A stretch of 64,000 nt of DNA from Maribacter sp. (GTDB lineage: Bacteria; Bacteroidota; Bacteroidia; Flavobacteriales; Flavobacteriaceae). The position numbers were made by a program, and so were the translations under genes. Under the pieces are notes generated by a model. It was not told where the DNA came from, searched no databases, and saw nothing but the letters and a program-made list of their open reading frames with translations. Position 1 is the stretch's first letter, and each line of letters starts with the position of its first letter. Shown in pieces: positions 33,447-43,447 of this stretch. The stretch is taken from contig DRFI01000020.1 in assembly GCA_011050675.1 (NCBI GenBank), positions 124,001-188,000 on the forward strand. Reading direction: 5' to 3'.

Positions 33447-34892
33447 ATGGAGAAAACCATAGACGAAAATGTGCAGGGCACAACTTTGGTAGTTGAAGGA
33501 AAAGAAGTGAACAAACGAAATCTTTATATTGAGAGTTACGGTTGTGCCATGAACTTTTCAGACAGTGAAATTGTAGCTTCTATATTAGCGACTGAAGGTT
33601 TTAACACCACCCAAACGTTAGAAGAAGCCGATTTAGTACTTGTAAACACATGTTCTATTAGAGATAAAGCAGAACAGACTATACGAAAAAGATTAACCGA
33701 ATATAATAAGGTAAAGAAAACTAGACCTCATTTAAAAGTTGGCGTATTAGGTTGCATGGCCGAACGCCTGAAAGACAAACTTTTAGACGAAGAAAAAATA
33801 GTGGATATGGTCGTTGGACCGGATGCCTATAAAGATTTACCTAATCTGATTAAAGAAATAGATTCTGGCAGAGATGCTATCAACGTTATTCTTTCCAAAG
33901 ACGAAACATATGGCGACATTTCTCCTGTTAGGTTGAATACCAACGGTGTTACCGCTTTTGTTTCCATTACCAGAGGATGTGATAATATGTGTACATTTTG
34001 CGTGGTTCCTTTTACCAGAGGTCGCGAACGCAGTAGAGGCCCACAATCCATTTTAGCAGAGGTTAAAGACCTTTCGCAAAAAGGATTTAAGGAAGTTACG
34101 CTTCTAGGTCAAAACGTAGATAGTTATTTATGGTATGGCGGCGGACTCAAGAAAAATTTTGAGAATGCTTCCGAAATGCAAAAAGCAACAGCTACAGGTT
34201 TTTCCAAACTATTAGATATGGTAGCATTGGCGAATCCAAAAATGCGTATTCGTTTTTCCACATCTAATCCACAAGACATGACTTTAGAGGTGATTAGAAC
34301 GATGGCAAAACATAAGAACATCTGTAATCATGTTCATTTACCAGTACAAAGCGGTAGTAACCGAGTTTTAAAAGAAATGAACCGTTTACACACCATTGAA
34401 GAGTATTTTGAATTGACTGATAATATCAGAAAAATTCTACCAGGTTGCTCTATTTCGCAAGATATTATTACAGGGTTCCCAACAGAAACCGAAGAAGATC
34501 ACGCCGCTACATTAAAGGCTCTAGAATATGTAAAGTATGACTTTGGCTTTATGTACTCATATTCCGAAAGACCTGGTACAATGGCCGGCAGAAAGATGGA
34601 AGATGATGTACCTGAAGCAACTAAAAAAAGACGCTTATCTGAAATTATAGCCTTACAAAGAAGTCACTGTCAGTATAGAACTGAAAAACATTTGAACAAA
34701 GTTCAAGAGGTTTTAATTGAAGGAACTTCTAAAAAGTCTAAAGATGAGTGGATGGGTAGAAACTCTCAAAGTACGGTGGTTGTATTCCCAAAAGAACAAT
34801 ACAAGGTTGGTGACTTTGTAAACGTACAAATTAACGATTGCACCTCTGCAACCCTTAAAGGTGTTGCAGTTGGGTATTCTGATAATAATTAA
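33447..34892 (+). CDS. miaB: tRNA-2-methylthio-N6-dimethylallyladenosine synthase MiaB
   Basis: A 481-residue radical-SAM methylthiotransferase. It has an N-terminal UPF0004 domain with three Cys of the auxiliary cluster (ESYGCAMNFSD, VNTCSIRDKAE, LGCMAERL), the radical SAM CX3CX2C motif in RGCDNMCTFCVVPFTRG, the TIM barrel ending near NRLHTIEEYFELT, and a C-terminal TRAM domain (EVLIEGTSKKS). It converts i6A37 to ms2i6A37 in tRNAs reading UNN codons, using SAM and sulfide. The promoter decides the start. It is the first gene of a long plus-strand run leading to groEL. Confidence 0.95.
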   Translation: MEKTIDENVQGTTLVVEGKEVNKRNLYIESYGCAMNFSDSEIVASILATEGFNTTQTLEEADLVLVNTCSIRDKAEQTIRKRLTEYNKVKKTRPHLKVGVLGCMAERLKDKLLDEEKIVDMVVGPDAYKDLPNLIKEIDSGRDAINVILSKDETYGDISPVRLNTNGVTAFVSITRGCDNMCTFCVVPFTRGRERSRGPQSILAEVKDLSQKGFKEVTLLGQNVDSYLWYGGGLKKNFENASEMQKATATGFSKLLDMVALANPKMRIRFSTSNPQDMTLEVIRTMAKHKNICNHVHLPVQSGSNRVLKEMNRLHTIEEYFELTDNIRKILPGCSISQDIITGFPTETEEDHAATLKALEYVKYDFGFMYSYSERPGTMAGRKMEDDVPEATKKRRLSEIIALQRSHCQYRTEKHLNKVQEVLIEGTSKKSKDEWMGRNSQSTVVVFPKEQYKVGDFVNVQINDCTSATLKGVAVGYSDNN

Positions 34893-34912
34893 CTTTATAG
34901 CAGCCATTTTAT

Positions 34913-36199
34913 ATGGAAAGTATACAAAGTATAAAACAACGTTTTGAAATTATTGGGCAAGACCCAAAATTGAACCGAGCACTTGAAAAAGCAATGCAAG
35001 TTGCCGCAACCGATATTTCGGTTTTGGTAACAGGTGAAAGTGGTGTTGGTAAAGAAGCTATCCCAAAAATTATTCATTCCCTTTCTCATAGAAAGCATGC
35101 AAAATATATAGCAGTAAACTGTGGCGCCATACCGGAAGGCACTATTGATAGTGAACTTTTCGGGCATGAAAAAGGCGCATTTACAGGTGCTACACAATCA
35201 AGAAGCGGTTATTTTGAAGTTGCCGATGGTGGTACCATATTTTTAGATGAAGTTGGCGAACTACCCCTAACTACCCAAGTTCGACTTTTACGTGTTCTTG
35301 AAAATGGTGAATTTTTAAAAGTTGGTTCTTCACAAGTGCAGAAGACCGATGTTCGCATTGTGGCCGCTACCAACGTAAATATGTTCGAAGCGATTAAGAA
35401 AGAGCGTTTTCGTGAAGATTTATATTATCGTTTAAGCACAGTGGAAATTAACATTCCACCATTGCGTGAACGGCAAGATGATATTCATTTATTGTTTCGA
35501 AAATTTGCATCCGATTTTAGTCAGAAATACAAAATGCCTACCATAAGACTAGATGATCACGCAGTTTCTTTATTAATTAAATACAGATGGCCAGGCAATA
35601 TTCGTCAGCTAAGAAACATTGCAGAACAAGTTTCGGTTCTAGAGGAAAATAGAGCTATTACAGGCGCTACATTGCATGGATATTTACCTAACAATAATAC
35701 CAGCAACTTACCTGCTGTAGTTTCTAATTCTAAATCTGAAAGTGACTTTAGCAACGAAAGAGAAATACTTTACAAAGTATTGTTCGATATGAAAGGTGAC
35801 CTCAACGACCTTAAAAAACTAACAATGGAGCTGTTGAAAAACAACGATTCTGAGAAGGTTCAAAAGGAGAATGAAAACCTTATTCGAAAAATTTACGGGA
35901 ATGAGGACGAAGAAGATGCAGATATTGAACACGATAGCCAAGAAGAAACGGCTATGAACGTTTTGCATTTACCTGAACCTAAAAAAGAAGAACCTTCGTT
36001 TATTCAAGAATCATACGAGGACAAATATCATTTTGCAGAAGAAATTCAAGAGGAAGAAACTCTATCTTTACAGGAGAAGGAAGTTGAATTAATCAAAAAA
36101 TCTCTTGAACGAAACAGAGGAAAAAGAAAGGCTGCAGCAACAGAACTAGGTATTTCTGAACGCACGCTTTACCGAAAAATAAAACAATACGACCTTTAA
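34913..36199 (+). CDS. Sigma-54-dependent transcriptional regulator without receiver domain
   Basis: A 428-residue AAA+ activator. It begins directly with the sigma-54 interaction domain (about 12-240): GESGVGKEA (Walker A), GHEKGAFTGAT (GAFTGA loop, 88-93), GTIFLDEVGELP (Walker B) and the RWPGNIRQLRN fingerprint. A long acidic linker (about 290-390, Glu/Asp-rich) follows, then a C-terminal Fis-type HTH (GKRKAAATELGISERTLYRKI). No REC, GAF or PAS domain is present, so its activity is probably set by other proteins or expression level. It lies 20 bp after miaB and upstream of lptE, in the same run as envelope and secretion genes. Confidence 0.92.
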   Translation: MESIQSIKQRFEIIGQDPKLNRALEKAMQVAATDISVLVTGESGVGKEAIPKIIHSLSHRKHAKYIAVNCGAIPEGTIDSELFGHEKGAFTGATQSRSGYFEVADGGTIFLDEVGELPLTTQVRLLRVLENGEFLKVGSSQVQKTDVRIVAATNVNMFEAIKKERFREDLYYRLSTVEINIPPLRERQDDIHLLFRKFASDFSQKYKMPTIRLDDHAVSLLIKYRWPGNIRQLRNIAEQVSVLEENRAITGATLHGYLPNNNTSNLPAVVSNSKSESDFSNEREILYKVLFDMKGDLNDLKKLTMELLKNNDSEKVQKENENLIRKIYGNEDEEDADIEHDSQEETAMNVLHLPEPKKEEPSFIQESYEDKYHFAEEIQEEETLSLQEKEVELIKKSLERNRGKRKAAATELGISERTLYRKIKQYDL

Positions 36200-36205
36200 C
36201 AAAAA

Positions 36206-36742
36206 ATGAATCCCATTTCAATGAGATCCCTAAAAAAAGCTATTCTATACATTTTACCTCTAACCTTACTTTTAGGATGCGGTATTTATAATTTTACAGG
36301 CGGTAATGTTGGTGAAGCAAAAACATTTCAAGTCAATTATTTCCAAAATTATGCAACTCAGAGTCCAGGTTCAACTTTTGAACCTGGTGTTGATAGAGAT
36401 TTCACTTTAGCACTACAGGATAGAATTCTGAACCAAACCAGTCTGGATCTTATTTCATCGGGGAACCCAGATTTACTGTATGAAGGTGAAATAACGGAGT
36501 ATAAAATTTCACCTATGTCTGCAACCGCTGCACAAACAGCAGCGCAAAACAGGCTTTCGATAAGAGTCAAAGTACGCTTCTATAATCAATTGAAAGAAGA
36601 TGCCGCTTTTGACCAAAGTTTTTCTTTCTTTTATGATTATCCAGCAGACACACAATTAGCTACCGTTAAAAGCGAAGCTCACGAAATAATTTTCGAAAGA
36701 CTAACACAAGATATTTTCAACGCCTCATTGGCAGATTGGTAA
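36206..36742 (+). CDS. lptE: LPS-assembly lipoprotein LptE family protein
   Basis: A 178-residue lipoprotein with a signal ending LLLGCG (Cys anchor). The mature domain matches LptE: it begins GIYNFTGGNVGEAKTFQVNYF, contains DRDFTLALQDRILNQT and the strand ITEYKISPMSATAA, and ends with a helix. LptE plugs the LptD barrel in the outer membrane and helps load LPS at the cell surface. The upstream MNPIS extension may be spurious: ATG at 36221 (MRSLKK...) gives a more typical signal. It sits 6 bp after the activator gene and 12 bp before the TPR gene. Confidence 0.9.
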   Translation: MNPISMRSLKKAILYILPLTLLLGCGIYNFTGGNVGEAKTFQVNYFQNYATQSPGSTFEPGVDRDFTLALQDRILNQTSLDLISSGNPDLLYEGEITEYKISPMSATAAQTAAQNRLSIRVKVRFYNQLKEDAAFDQSFSFFYDYPADTQLATVKSEAHEIIFERLTQDIFNASLADW

Positions 36743-36754
36743 GTAATAAGTAAC

Positions 36755-37849
36755 ATGAACGTTAAGGACTTTACATATTTTCTAGAACATCCTACCAAAG
36801 TGGTAGAACCTATACATACCAAACATCTAGAAGATATTATTGCGGAATATCCTTATTTTCAAGCTGCACGAGCACTTCATTTAAAAGGTCTCAAGAACTT
36901 AAATAGCTATAAATACAATAAAGCCTTAAAAACAACAGCTGCATTTACCACAGACAGAGATGTTCTTTTTGATTTTATCACCTCTAAGGACTTTTTACAT
37001 CAGAATTCAACTCATAGCTATGTTGAAGAAAAAGAAAAAATCAAAGACGTTGCGATTATTAACGAAACTGAAATTGAACCAAAACCGGATGATATTGAAG
37101 TTTCCAATATAATAGAGGAAGAAGTTATCGAAGAAGACACCGCAACAGCTAATGTTCATCTTTCTACAAGCAAAAAAGAGGACACGGGTGCCGAGCCTAA
37201 GTTTAAAGAGGAATCTATTGTTACCTCCCTTATACCACCTTTTGATGACAAGCCCCTACCGCAAGACGAACATGACGCCGACCAAATACTAGATCCTGAA
37301 TTATTTCAATCTAAAGATCCCGCGAATACAGAGGAAGAAAACGCATTAGACATAGGAAAGCCCATAACATTTGATGCTAAAGAGAAATACTCATTTTCAG
37401 AATGGTTAAGTCTAGCTTCTAAACAGCCATTAGAAAAACCTGAGAAAGAGAAAGCTAATGTTGAGGATATAGAAAGAAAAGAACACTTAGCTGAAGAGGT
37501 CAAAGAAAAGGTTGAGGAAAAGAAAGTAGTTTTAAAACCAGTAAAAATACCTAGGGTTAAAAATGATGTTATCAAAAAGAAATATGATCGTATTGATAAG
37601 TTTATCGCTTCAAATCCTAAAATAGTACCAACAGAACAACAGAGTATTAGTGTAGATATTTCTAAGTCTTCAAGAATTGACAATAACGAGCTAATGACAG
37701 AGACTTTAGCCCGGGTTTATCTTGAACAAAAAAAGTATAAAAAAGCTATTCAAGCTTTCAAGATTTTAAGTTTGAAATATCCAGAAAAAAGTAGTTTCTT
37801 TGCAAACCGAATTAAAGCGGTAGAAAAATTACGAAAAGATAATAAATAA
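36755..37849 (+). CDS. Hypothetical protein with acidic linker and C-terminal TPR
   Basis: A 364-residue soluble protein. The N-terminal 90 residues form a conserved helical domain (EHPTKVVEPIHTKHLEDIIA, YPYFQAARALHLKGLKN, TTDRDVLFDFI). A 190-residue acidic, low-complexity linker rich in Glu, Lys and Pro follows. The end is a TPR pair (ETLARVYLEQKKYKKAIQAF and YPEKSSFFANRIKAVEKL). TPRs usually bind other proteins. No signal peptide. It lies between lptE and secG with short gaps (12 and 6 bp), so it belongs to the operon. Its function is not known. Confidence 0.75.
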   Translation: MNVKDFTYFLEHPTKVVEPIHTKHLEDIIAEYPYFQAARALHLKGLKNLNSYKYNKALKTTAAFTTDRDVLFDFITSKDFLHQNSTHSYVEEKEKIKDVAIINETEIEPKPDDIEVSNIIEEEVIEEDTATANVHLSTSKKEDTGAEPKFKEESIVTSLIPPFDDKPLPQDEHDADQILDPELFQSKDPANTEEENALDIGKPITFDAKEKYSFSEWLSLASKQPLEKPEKEKANVEDIERKEHLAEEVKEKVEEKKVVLKPVKIPRVKNDVIKKKYDRIDKFIASNPKIVPTEQQSISVDISKSSRIDNNELMTETLARVYLEQKKYKKAIQAFKILSLKYPEKSSFFANRIKAVEKLRKDNK

Positions 37850-37855
37850 TTTAGA

Positions 37856-38215
37856 ATGAGTACATTTTCAATTTTCCTAATACTTATTATAGTCGTTTGC
37901 TTATTGTTAGTATTAGTGATCATGGTACAAAACCCAAAAGGTGGCGGACTTTCTTCTTCATTTGGTGGAGGCGGAAACCAAGTAGTTGGTGGAGTTAAAA
38001 AAACAGGTGACTTTTTAGATAAGAGCACATGGACTTTAGCGGGTTTATTAATAGTTTTAATCTTAGCATCCAACATTGCCCTTAAAGGTAATTATGGTGA
38101 CGCAGATTCTAAATTATTGCAAGGCGATGACATTGAAACAGTAGTGCCAGAAACACTACCAGAAGAGGTTACACCTCCTGCAACAAACCAAGCTACACCT
38201 TCAGATAGTTTATAG
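37856..38215 (+). CDS. secG: Preprotein translocase subunit SecG
   Basis: A 119-residue protein with two transmembrane helices (about 4-24 and 60-78) around the conserved loop MVQNPKGGGLSSSFGGGGNQ. This matches SecG, the small helper of the SecYEG channel. The C-terminal tail (about 85-119) is acidic and Pro/Thr-rich, longer than in E. coli, which is usual in Bacteroidota. It is the last gene of the miaB-to-secG run; a terminator follows 20 bp downstream. Confidence 0.93.
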   Translation: MSTFSIFLILIIVVCLLLVLVIMVQNPKGGGLSSSFGGGGNQVVGGVKKTGDFLDKSTWTLAGLLIVLILASNIALKGNYGDADSKLLQGDDIETVVPETLPEEVTPPATNQATPSDSL

Positions 38216-38237
38216 AATTCTTTACAACATTATATTA

Positions 38238-38271
38238 AAAATGCCAGCTTATGACAAGCTGGCATTTTTTG
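38238..38271 (+). terminator. Terminator after secG
   Basis: A stem AATGCCAGCTT / AAGCTGGCATT with a 5-nt loop, followed by TTTTTTG. It separates secG from groES. Confidence 0.82.
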
Positions 38272-38358
38272 TTTCCAATTTGTCAGGAAATAGGCAATGG
38301 CATAATTTCTGCCTTTACTTACACACGAAACTAAAAATCAATTTAAAAATTAATAATT

Positions 38359-38637
38359 ATGGCTAAAGTTAATATCAAACCATTGGCAGATCGAGTTCTT
38401 ATTGAGCCAATGGCAGCTGAGACTAAAACTGCGTCTGGACTTTACATTCCTGATACTGCGAAAGAGAAACCACAAAAAGGTAAAGTAGTAGCAGTAGGTC
38501 CTGGCACAAAAGATGACAAAGTTACCGTTAAGGTTGGCGATACCGTTCTTTACGGTAAATATGCAGGTACCGAATTAAAGTTAGAAGGTAGCGATTATTT
38601 GATGATGAGAGAAAGTGATATTCTTGCTATTATCTAA
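38359..38637 (+). CDS. groES: Co-chaperonin GroES
   Basis: A 92-residue Hsp10. It has the standard start [13 protein letters not shown], the mobile loop [18 protein letters not shown], and the ending [14 protein letters not shown]. It caps the GroEL barrel and makes the folding chamber. groEL follows after 116 bp on the same strand. No CIRCE element could be seen upstream; the leader contains no TAnnTTTG box at the expected place, so heat-shock control cannot be read off directly. Confidence 0.97.
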   Translation: MAKVNIKPLADRVLIEPMAAETKTASGLYIPDTAKEKPQKGKVVAVGPGTKDDKVTVKVGDTVLYGKYAGTELKLEGSDYLMMRESDILAII

Positions 38638-38741
38638 ATAGCTATTGGCTATAGGTTTACTCCCTTAGCCATTTAATTTCACAAGAATACTAATTAATAA
38701 TTTTCTTGACCCCAAGCATCACGCTTTGGATCAAAATCTAA

Positions 38742-40382
<1,641 letters not shown>

Positions 40383-40436
40383 ACCGTAGCACGGTTAGGC
40401 AATTATTAGTTTTATTGCCACATCAATCATATTTAG

Positions 40437-40469
40437 AACCGCACTTGAAAATTCAAGTGCGGTTTTTTT
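40437..40469 (+). terminator. Terminator of groESL
   Basis: A 13-bp stem (AACCGCACTTGAA / TTCAAGTGCGGTT) with a 2-nt core loop, followed by a run of T. It lies 55 bp after the groEL stop. Confidence 0.88.
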
Positions 40470-40484
40470 GTGCTTAAATTCCAC

Positions 40485-40525
40485 CAATAAAAAAACCACC
40501 TTCTTTATATATAGAAGGTGGTTTT
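40485..40525 (-). terminator. Terminator of the small basic protein gene
   Basis: A perfect stem (AAAACCACCTTCT / AGAAGGTGGTTTT, 13 bp) with an 8-nt loop. The minus strand continues TTTATTGG after the stem, with a T-run that starts inside the stem. It lies 40 bp after the stop of the 32-residue gene, which supports that gene being real. Confidence 0.78.
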
Positions 40526-40564
40526 CATGTCCAAATAGTAGGCCTACTCGTAGGCTAATACTGA

Positions 40565-40663
40565 CTACTTCTTCTTAGGAGCAGCTTTTGGAGCAGCCTT
40601 TTTACCAGCTTTTGCCGGAGAAGGTTTTGCAGCTGGTTTCCCTGCTGATTTTGCTTGTGCCAT
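40565..40663 (-). CDS. Small Lys/Ala/Pro-rich basic protein, 32 aa
   Basis: A 33-codon frame from ATG (40663-40661) to TAG (40567-40565). The product begins MAQAKSAGKPAAKPSP and ends KKAAPKAAPKKK. Ten of its 32 residues are Lys and there are no acidic residues, so it is very basic. It resembles the Lys/Ala/Pro tails of histone H1-like and HU-like proteins in bacteria, and the tail of TopA in this window. It has its own strong terminator, which argues for a real transcript. A DNA- or RNA-binding role is inferred from composition only. Confidence 0.6.
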   Translation of the reverse strand: MAQAKSAGKPAAKPSPAKAGKKAAPKAAPKKK

Positions 40664-40796
40664 TAGTATCGTATTTAAAATAAACTTAAGCTAATGTATT
40701 TCAGATTTTGATTCGTGATAATCACGTTGGCAAAATATTAACTAAAATTTTTCACCTAGTCTTCTACCTAAAAACACATTCAAACAACAGTAAATA

Positions 40797-41165
40797 TCAC
40801 TTCTTATTTTCATGATGTTTTCCATCATCAGAATTGTCTTCTCTATACAAACAACATGGGTGTACACTATTGTAAGCTTCATCTGTTGCCTTCAATTCTT
40901 TAGTATCATGACCAACGGCTACAATAGCAGTTTTGATCTTCATAGCATCTGTTTTACGCTCATCCATAATAACAGCTAATTGATGAGTTGGGATATCCCA
41001 ATTCGCATATTTTACACCCTTTACATTTAACGCAGCCTCTTCAATACGTTCTTTACACATGGCGCATTTACCGTTAACATCAAAAGTCATTTTTTTATTC
41101 TTGTCCTGTGCGTAAGTAATTACTGCAACTAACATCATTACTATTGATAAAATCGTCGTTTTCAT
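40797..41165 (-). CDS. Exported heavy-metal-associated (HMA) domain protein
   Basis: A 122-residue protein with a signal peptide (MKTTILSIVMMLVAVITYAQ) and an HMA domain. The metal-binding Cys pair is in NGKCAMCKERIEEAA (C34, C37), followed by the beta-alpha-beta pattern ending AIVAVGHDTKELKA. The tail carries HPCCLYRED and His residues (DDGKHHENKK), which could add metal ligands. It is likely a periplasmic or surface copper-binding chaperone. It is the last gene of the metal locus, 23 bp after the TonB receptor. Confidence 0.85.
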   Translation of the reverse strand: MKTTILSIVMMLVAVITYAQDKNKKMTFDVNGKCAMCKERIEEAALNVKGVKYANWDIPTHQLAVIMDERKTDAMKIKTAIVAVGHDTKELKATDEAYNSVHPCCLYREDNSDDGKHHENKK

Positions 41166-41188
41166 TTTAGTTATATTATATGTTACTA

Positions 41189-43426
41189 TTAAATTTTAAA
41201 TCTAAATCCGCCATAGAACATCCTACCCATTATTGGTGCATATACAATGGTAGTATCAAAATTAGGACCAAAAGGATCATTTGCACCTAATACAGGATTA
41301 TTTTGTTGTTTTCCAGACAAATTCTCCCCTCCAACATACATTTCAAACGTTTTAGAAAACACTTTTGTTATTTGAGCATTCATAAGATTATATGGTGATG
41401 AATACTCCCCCAATTGATATTGCACTTCATTAGAGCTAGTATCGGGCAACCTCATTTCACCCATACTATGCAAGGTATAATCAAACTTCCATTGTGCACC
41501 ATTATCTTTTGCTTTAGTCTCATAACCTAGGTTCACAAAAAATCGATGCTGCGCTTGTAATGGTTTTTGAAGATTTCCACTTTTATAATCTGTAGATACA
41601 TCATAGAATTTATAAGATGTTCTAAAATTAAGACGAGTCAATAGCTCATAATTTAATTCTACTTGAAAACTCTTAGCACTACTCTCTCCTTCTAAATTAT
41701 AAAAAGAAACTTCTTGCGAATTTTCCCAATCCACTACTATTTGATTTTTAAAATCGGTGATGTAATAATCTAAAGAAATATCCCCTTTTTTATTAAGAAA
41801 ATTAAATCCCTGTAAAAAACTTACACCATAATTCCAAGCATCTTCTGGCTCTAGTCCATACACATTTCCGCCTGTATCTGCGATATTAATTTGTCTAGCA
41901 GATGCGAACAACTGCTGATTTTCAGCAAAAATATTAGCAGCTCTTTTTCCTCTACCAAATGATCCTCGTAGGCTTCCCCTATCCCATGGAGTATATCTAA
42001 TATGAAATCTTGGCGTAACAAATGTTCCCAACCTATTATGATTATCTACACGAAGACCAGCGGTAAGGCTTACTTTTTCTAAATTCTCATAACTATACTC
42101 TACAAAAGCACCTACAGACGTGTCCTCTCTAGAATAATCTGTAGCGGAAACCATTTCATCATATCCATCATAAGCGAAGGTAATCCCTGTCTTAAACTTA
42201 TTTCTTGTATCACCAATTATAGAATTAAAAAGTAAATTACTATACAAACTTTCATGGTTGATGTCGTATGTTCTAAACCCAAAATAAGAATCTTGTTTAT
42301 GAAAACTATATGCCGTTTGAAATCCAAAACTCTGAAATGGCATTTCTGGAAAAACATAGCCCAATTTCAATGAAGTATCAAATCTGCGCGTATTTATCTC
42401 ACTACCCCAAGCATTAGTTGTAAACTTATCTGTATCTGGATTGAAATTCACCTGCCCCACTTGCTTTTCGTCATTTAAAAAACGAACATTCAAAAAACTT
42501 ACAAACCCAGTTTCGACATCTTGATACTGCCAACGATTCATTACATTTATTTGCTCCCCTAAAGGCGCATCTAAGAATCCGTCATTATTATCATCCTCTT
42601 TTTGAGTTCTAGTGTTACCATGAATATAAAGCCCTGTACTTAACTTATCGGTCAGTTTTTTATTGAAATGTGTATTCAGCTCATATCTTCCATTTTGGTT
42701 AGCATAGCCATTTACAAACACAGCATTATCGGTAAGTGGTTTCACTAATTCAGTATTAATTTGCCCCGATATACTTTCATAACCATTTACCACACTACCT
42801 GCACCTTTTGTAATCTGTATACTCTCTATCCAAGTACCAGGTGTAAAGGTTAATCCATATGCTTGAGATGCACCACGAACCATAGGAATGTTTTCTTGAG
42901 TTATTAATAAATAAGGACTGGTCAACCCTAGCATTTGAATTTGCTTAGTACCCGTTAACCCATCTGAAAAATTTACATCAATTGCCGGATTGGTTTCAAA
43001 GCTCTCTGCCAAATTACAACAAGCGGCTTTTAACAGCTCATCGCTATTTACCGTAATTACGTTCTGCGGACTAAAATATGCTTTCTGAATAGCGTCTCGA
43101 TCTTGCTGAACCACTACCTCATCTAATTCATTTGATGGGTTAAGGTTAACACGTATCGATTTAGGTTCATTTATAGTCAATGTATCCGACTCAAATCCTA
43201 CATAGCTAATAATTAACCTATCAAATTCCTTTAGATATGGAATAGAAAATTTACCGTCAAAATCCGTTACTACCCCTGTTTGAGAATCTTGCCAATAGAT
43301 ATTAGCCCCAGAAAGACTTAACGCATTAGACCCTTCAGAATCGAAAACAACGCCCTCTACTTTTTCCTGTGAAAATCCAAAACAAGGCAACATGCCCATT
43401 ATTAATATTACTATGTATTTATTCAT
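41189..43426 (-). CDS. TonB-dependent receptor of the metal locus
   Basis: A 745-residue outer-membrane receptor with a signal peptide and an N-terminal carboxypeptidase-regulatory-like domain (GVVFDSEGSNALSLSGANIY, about 25-100). A plug domain (about 110-220) contains KAACCNLAESFE, an adjacent Cys pair not typical of plug domains. A 22-strand beta barrel ends with the aromatic-rich PIMGRMFYGGFRFKI. It takes up a substrate with TonB energy. The neighbours (CopA, two HMA proteins) suggest a metal or metallophore substrate, or involvement in copper handling. It is 21 bp from the copA stop. Confidence 0.9.
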   Translation of the reverse strand: MNKYIVILIMGMLPCFGFSQEKVEGVVFDSEGSNALSLSGANIYWQDSQTGVVTDFDGKFSIPYLKEFDRLIISYVGFESDTLTINEPKSIRVNLNPSNELDEVVVQQDRDAIQKAYFSPQNVITVNSDELLKAACCNLAESFETNPAIDVNFSDGLTGTKQIQMLGLTSPYLLITQENIPMVRGASQAYGLTFTPGTWIESIQITKGAGSVVNGYESISGQINTELVKPLTDNAVFVNGYANQNGRYELNTHFNKKLTDKLSTGLYIHGNTRTQKEDDNNDGFLDAPLGEQINVMNRWQYQDVETGFVSFLNVRFLNDEKQVGQVNFNPDTDKFTTNAWGSEINTRRFDTSLKLGYVFPEMPFQSFGFQTAYSFHKQDSYFGFRTYDINHESLYSNLLFNSIIGDTRNKFKTGITFAYDGYDEMVSATDYSREDTSVGAFVEYSYENLEKVSLTAGLRVDNHNRLGTFVTPRFHIRYTPWDRGSLRGSFGRGKRAANIFAENQQLFASARQINIADTGGNVYGLEPEDAWNYGVSFLQGFNFLNKKGDISLDYYITDFKNQIVVDWENSQEVSFYNLEGESSAKSFQVELNYELLTRLNFRTSYKFYDVSTDYKSGNLQKPLQAQHRFFVNLGYETKAKDNGAQWKFDYTLHSMGEMRLPDTSSNEVQYQLGEYSSPYNLMNAQITKVFSKTFEMYVGGENLSGKQQNNPVLGANDPFGPNFDTTIVYAPIMGRMFYGGFRFKI

Positions 43427-43447
43427 TTAATTTCTAATTCGATTTGA

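Noticed and set aside
38700-38740. Regulatory hairpin between groES and groEL
   Set aside because: The potential stem has two mismatches in 11 bp and no other support, so it was not reported as a feature.
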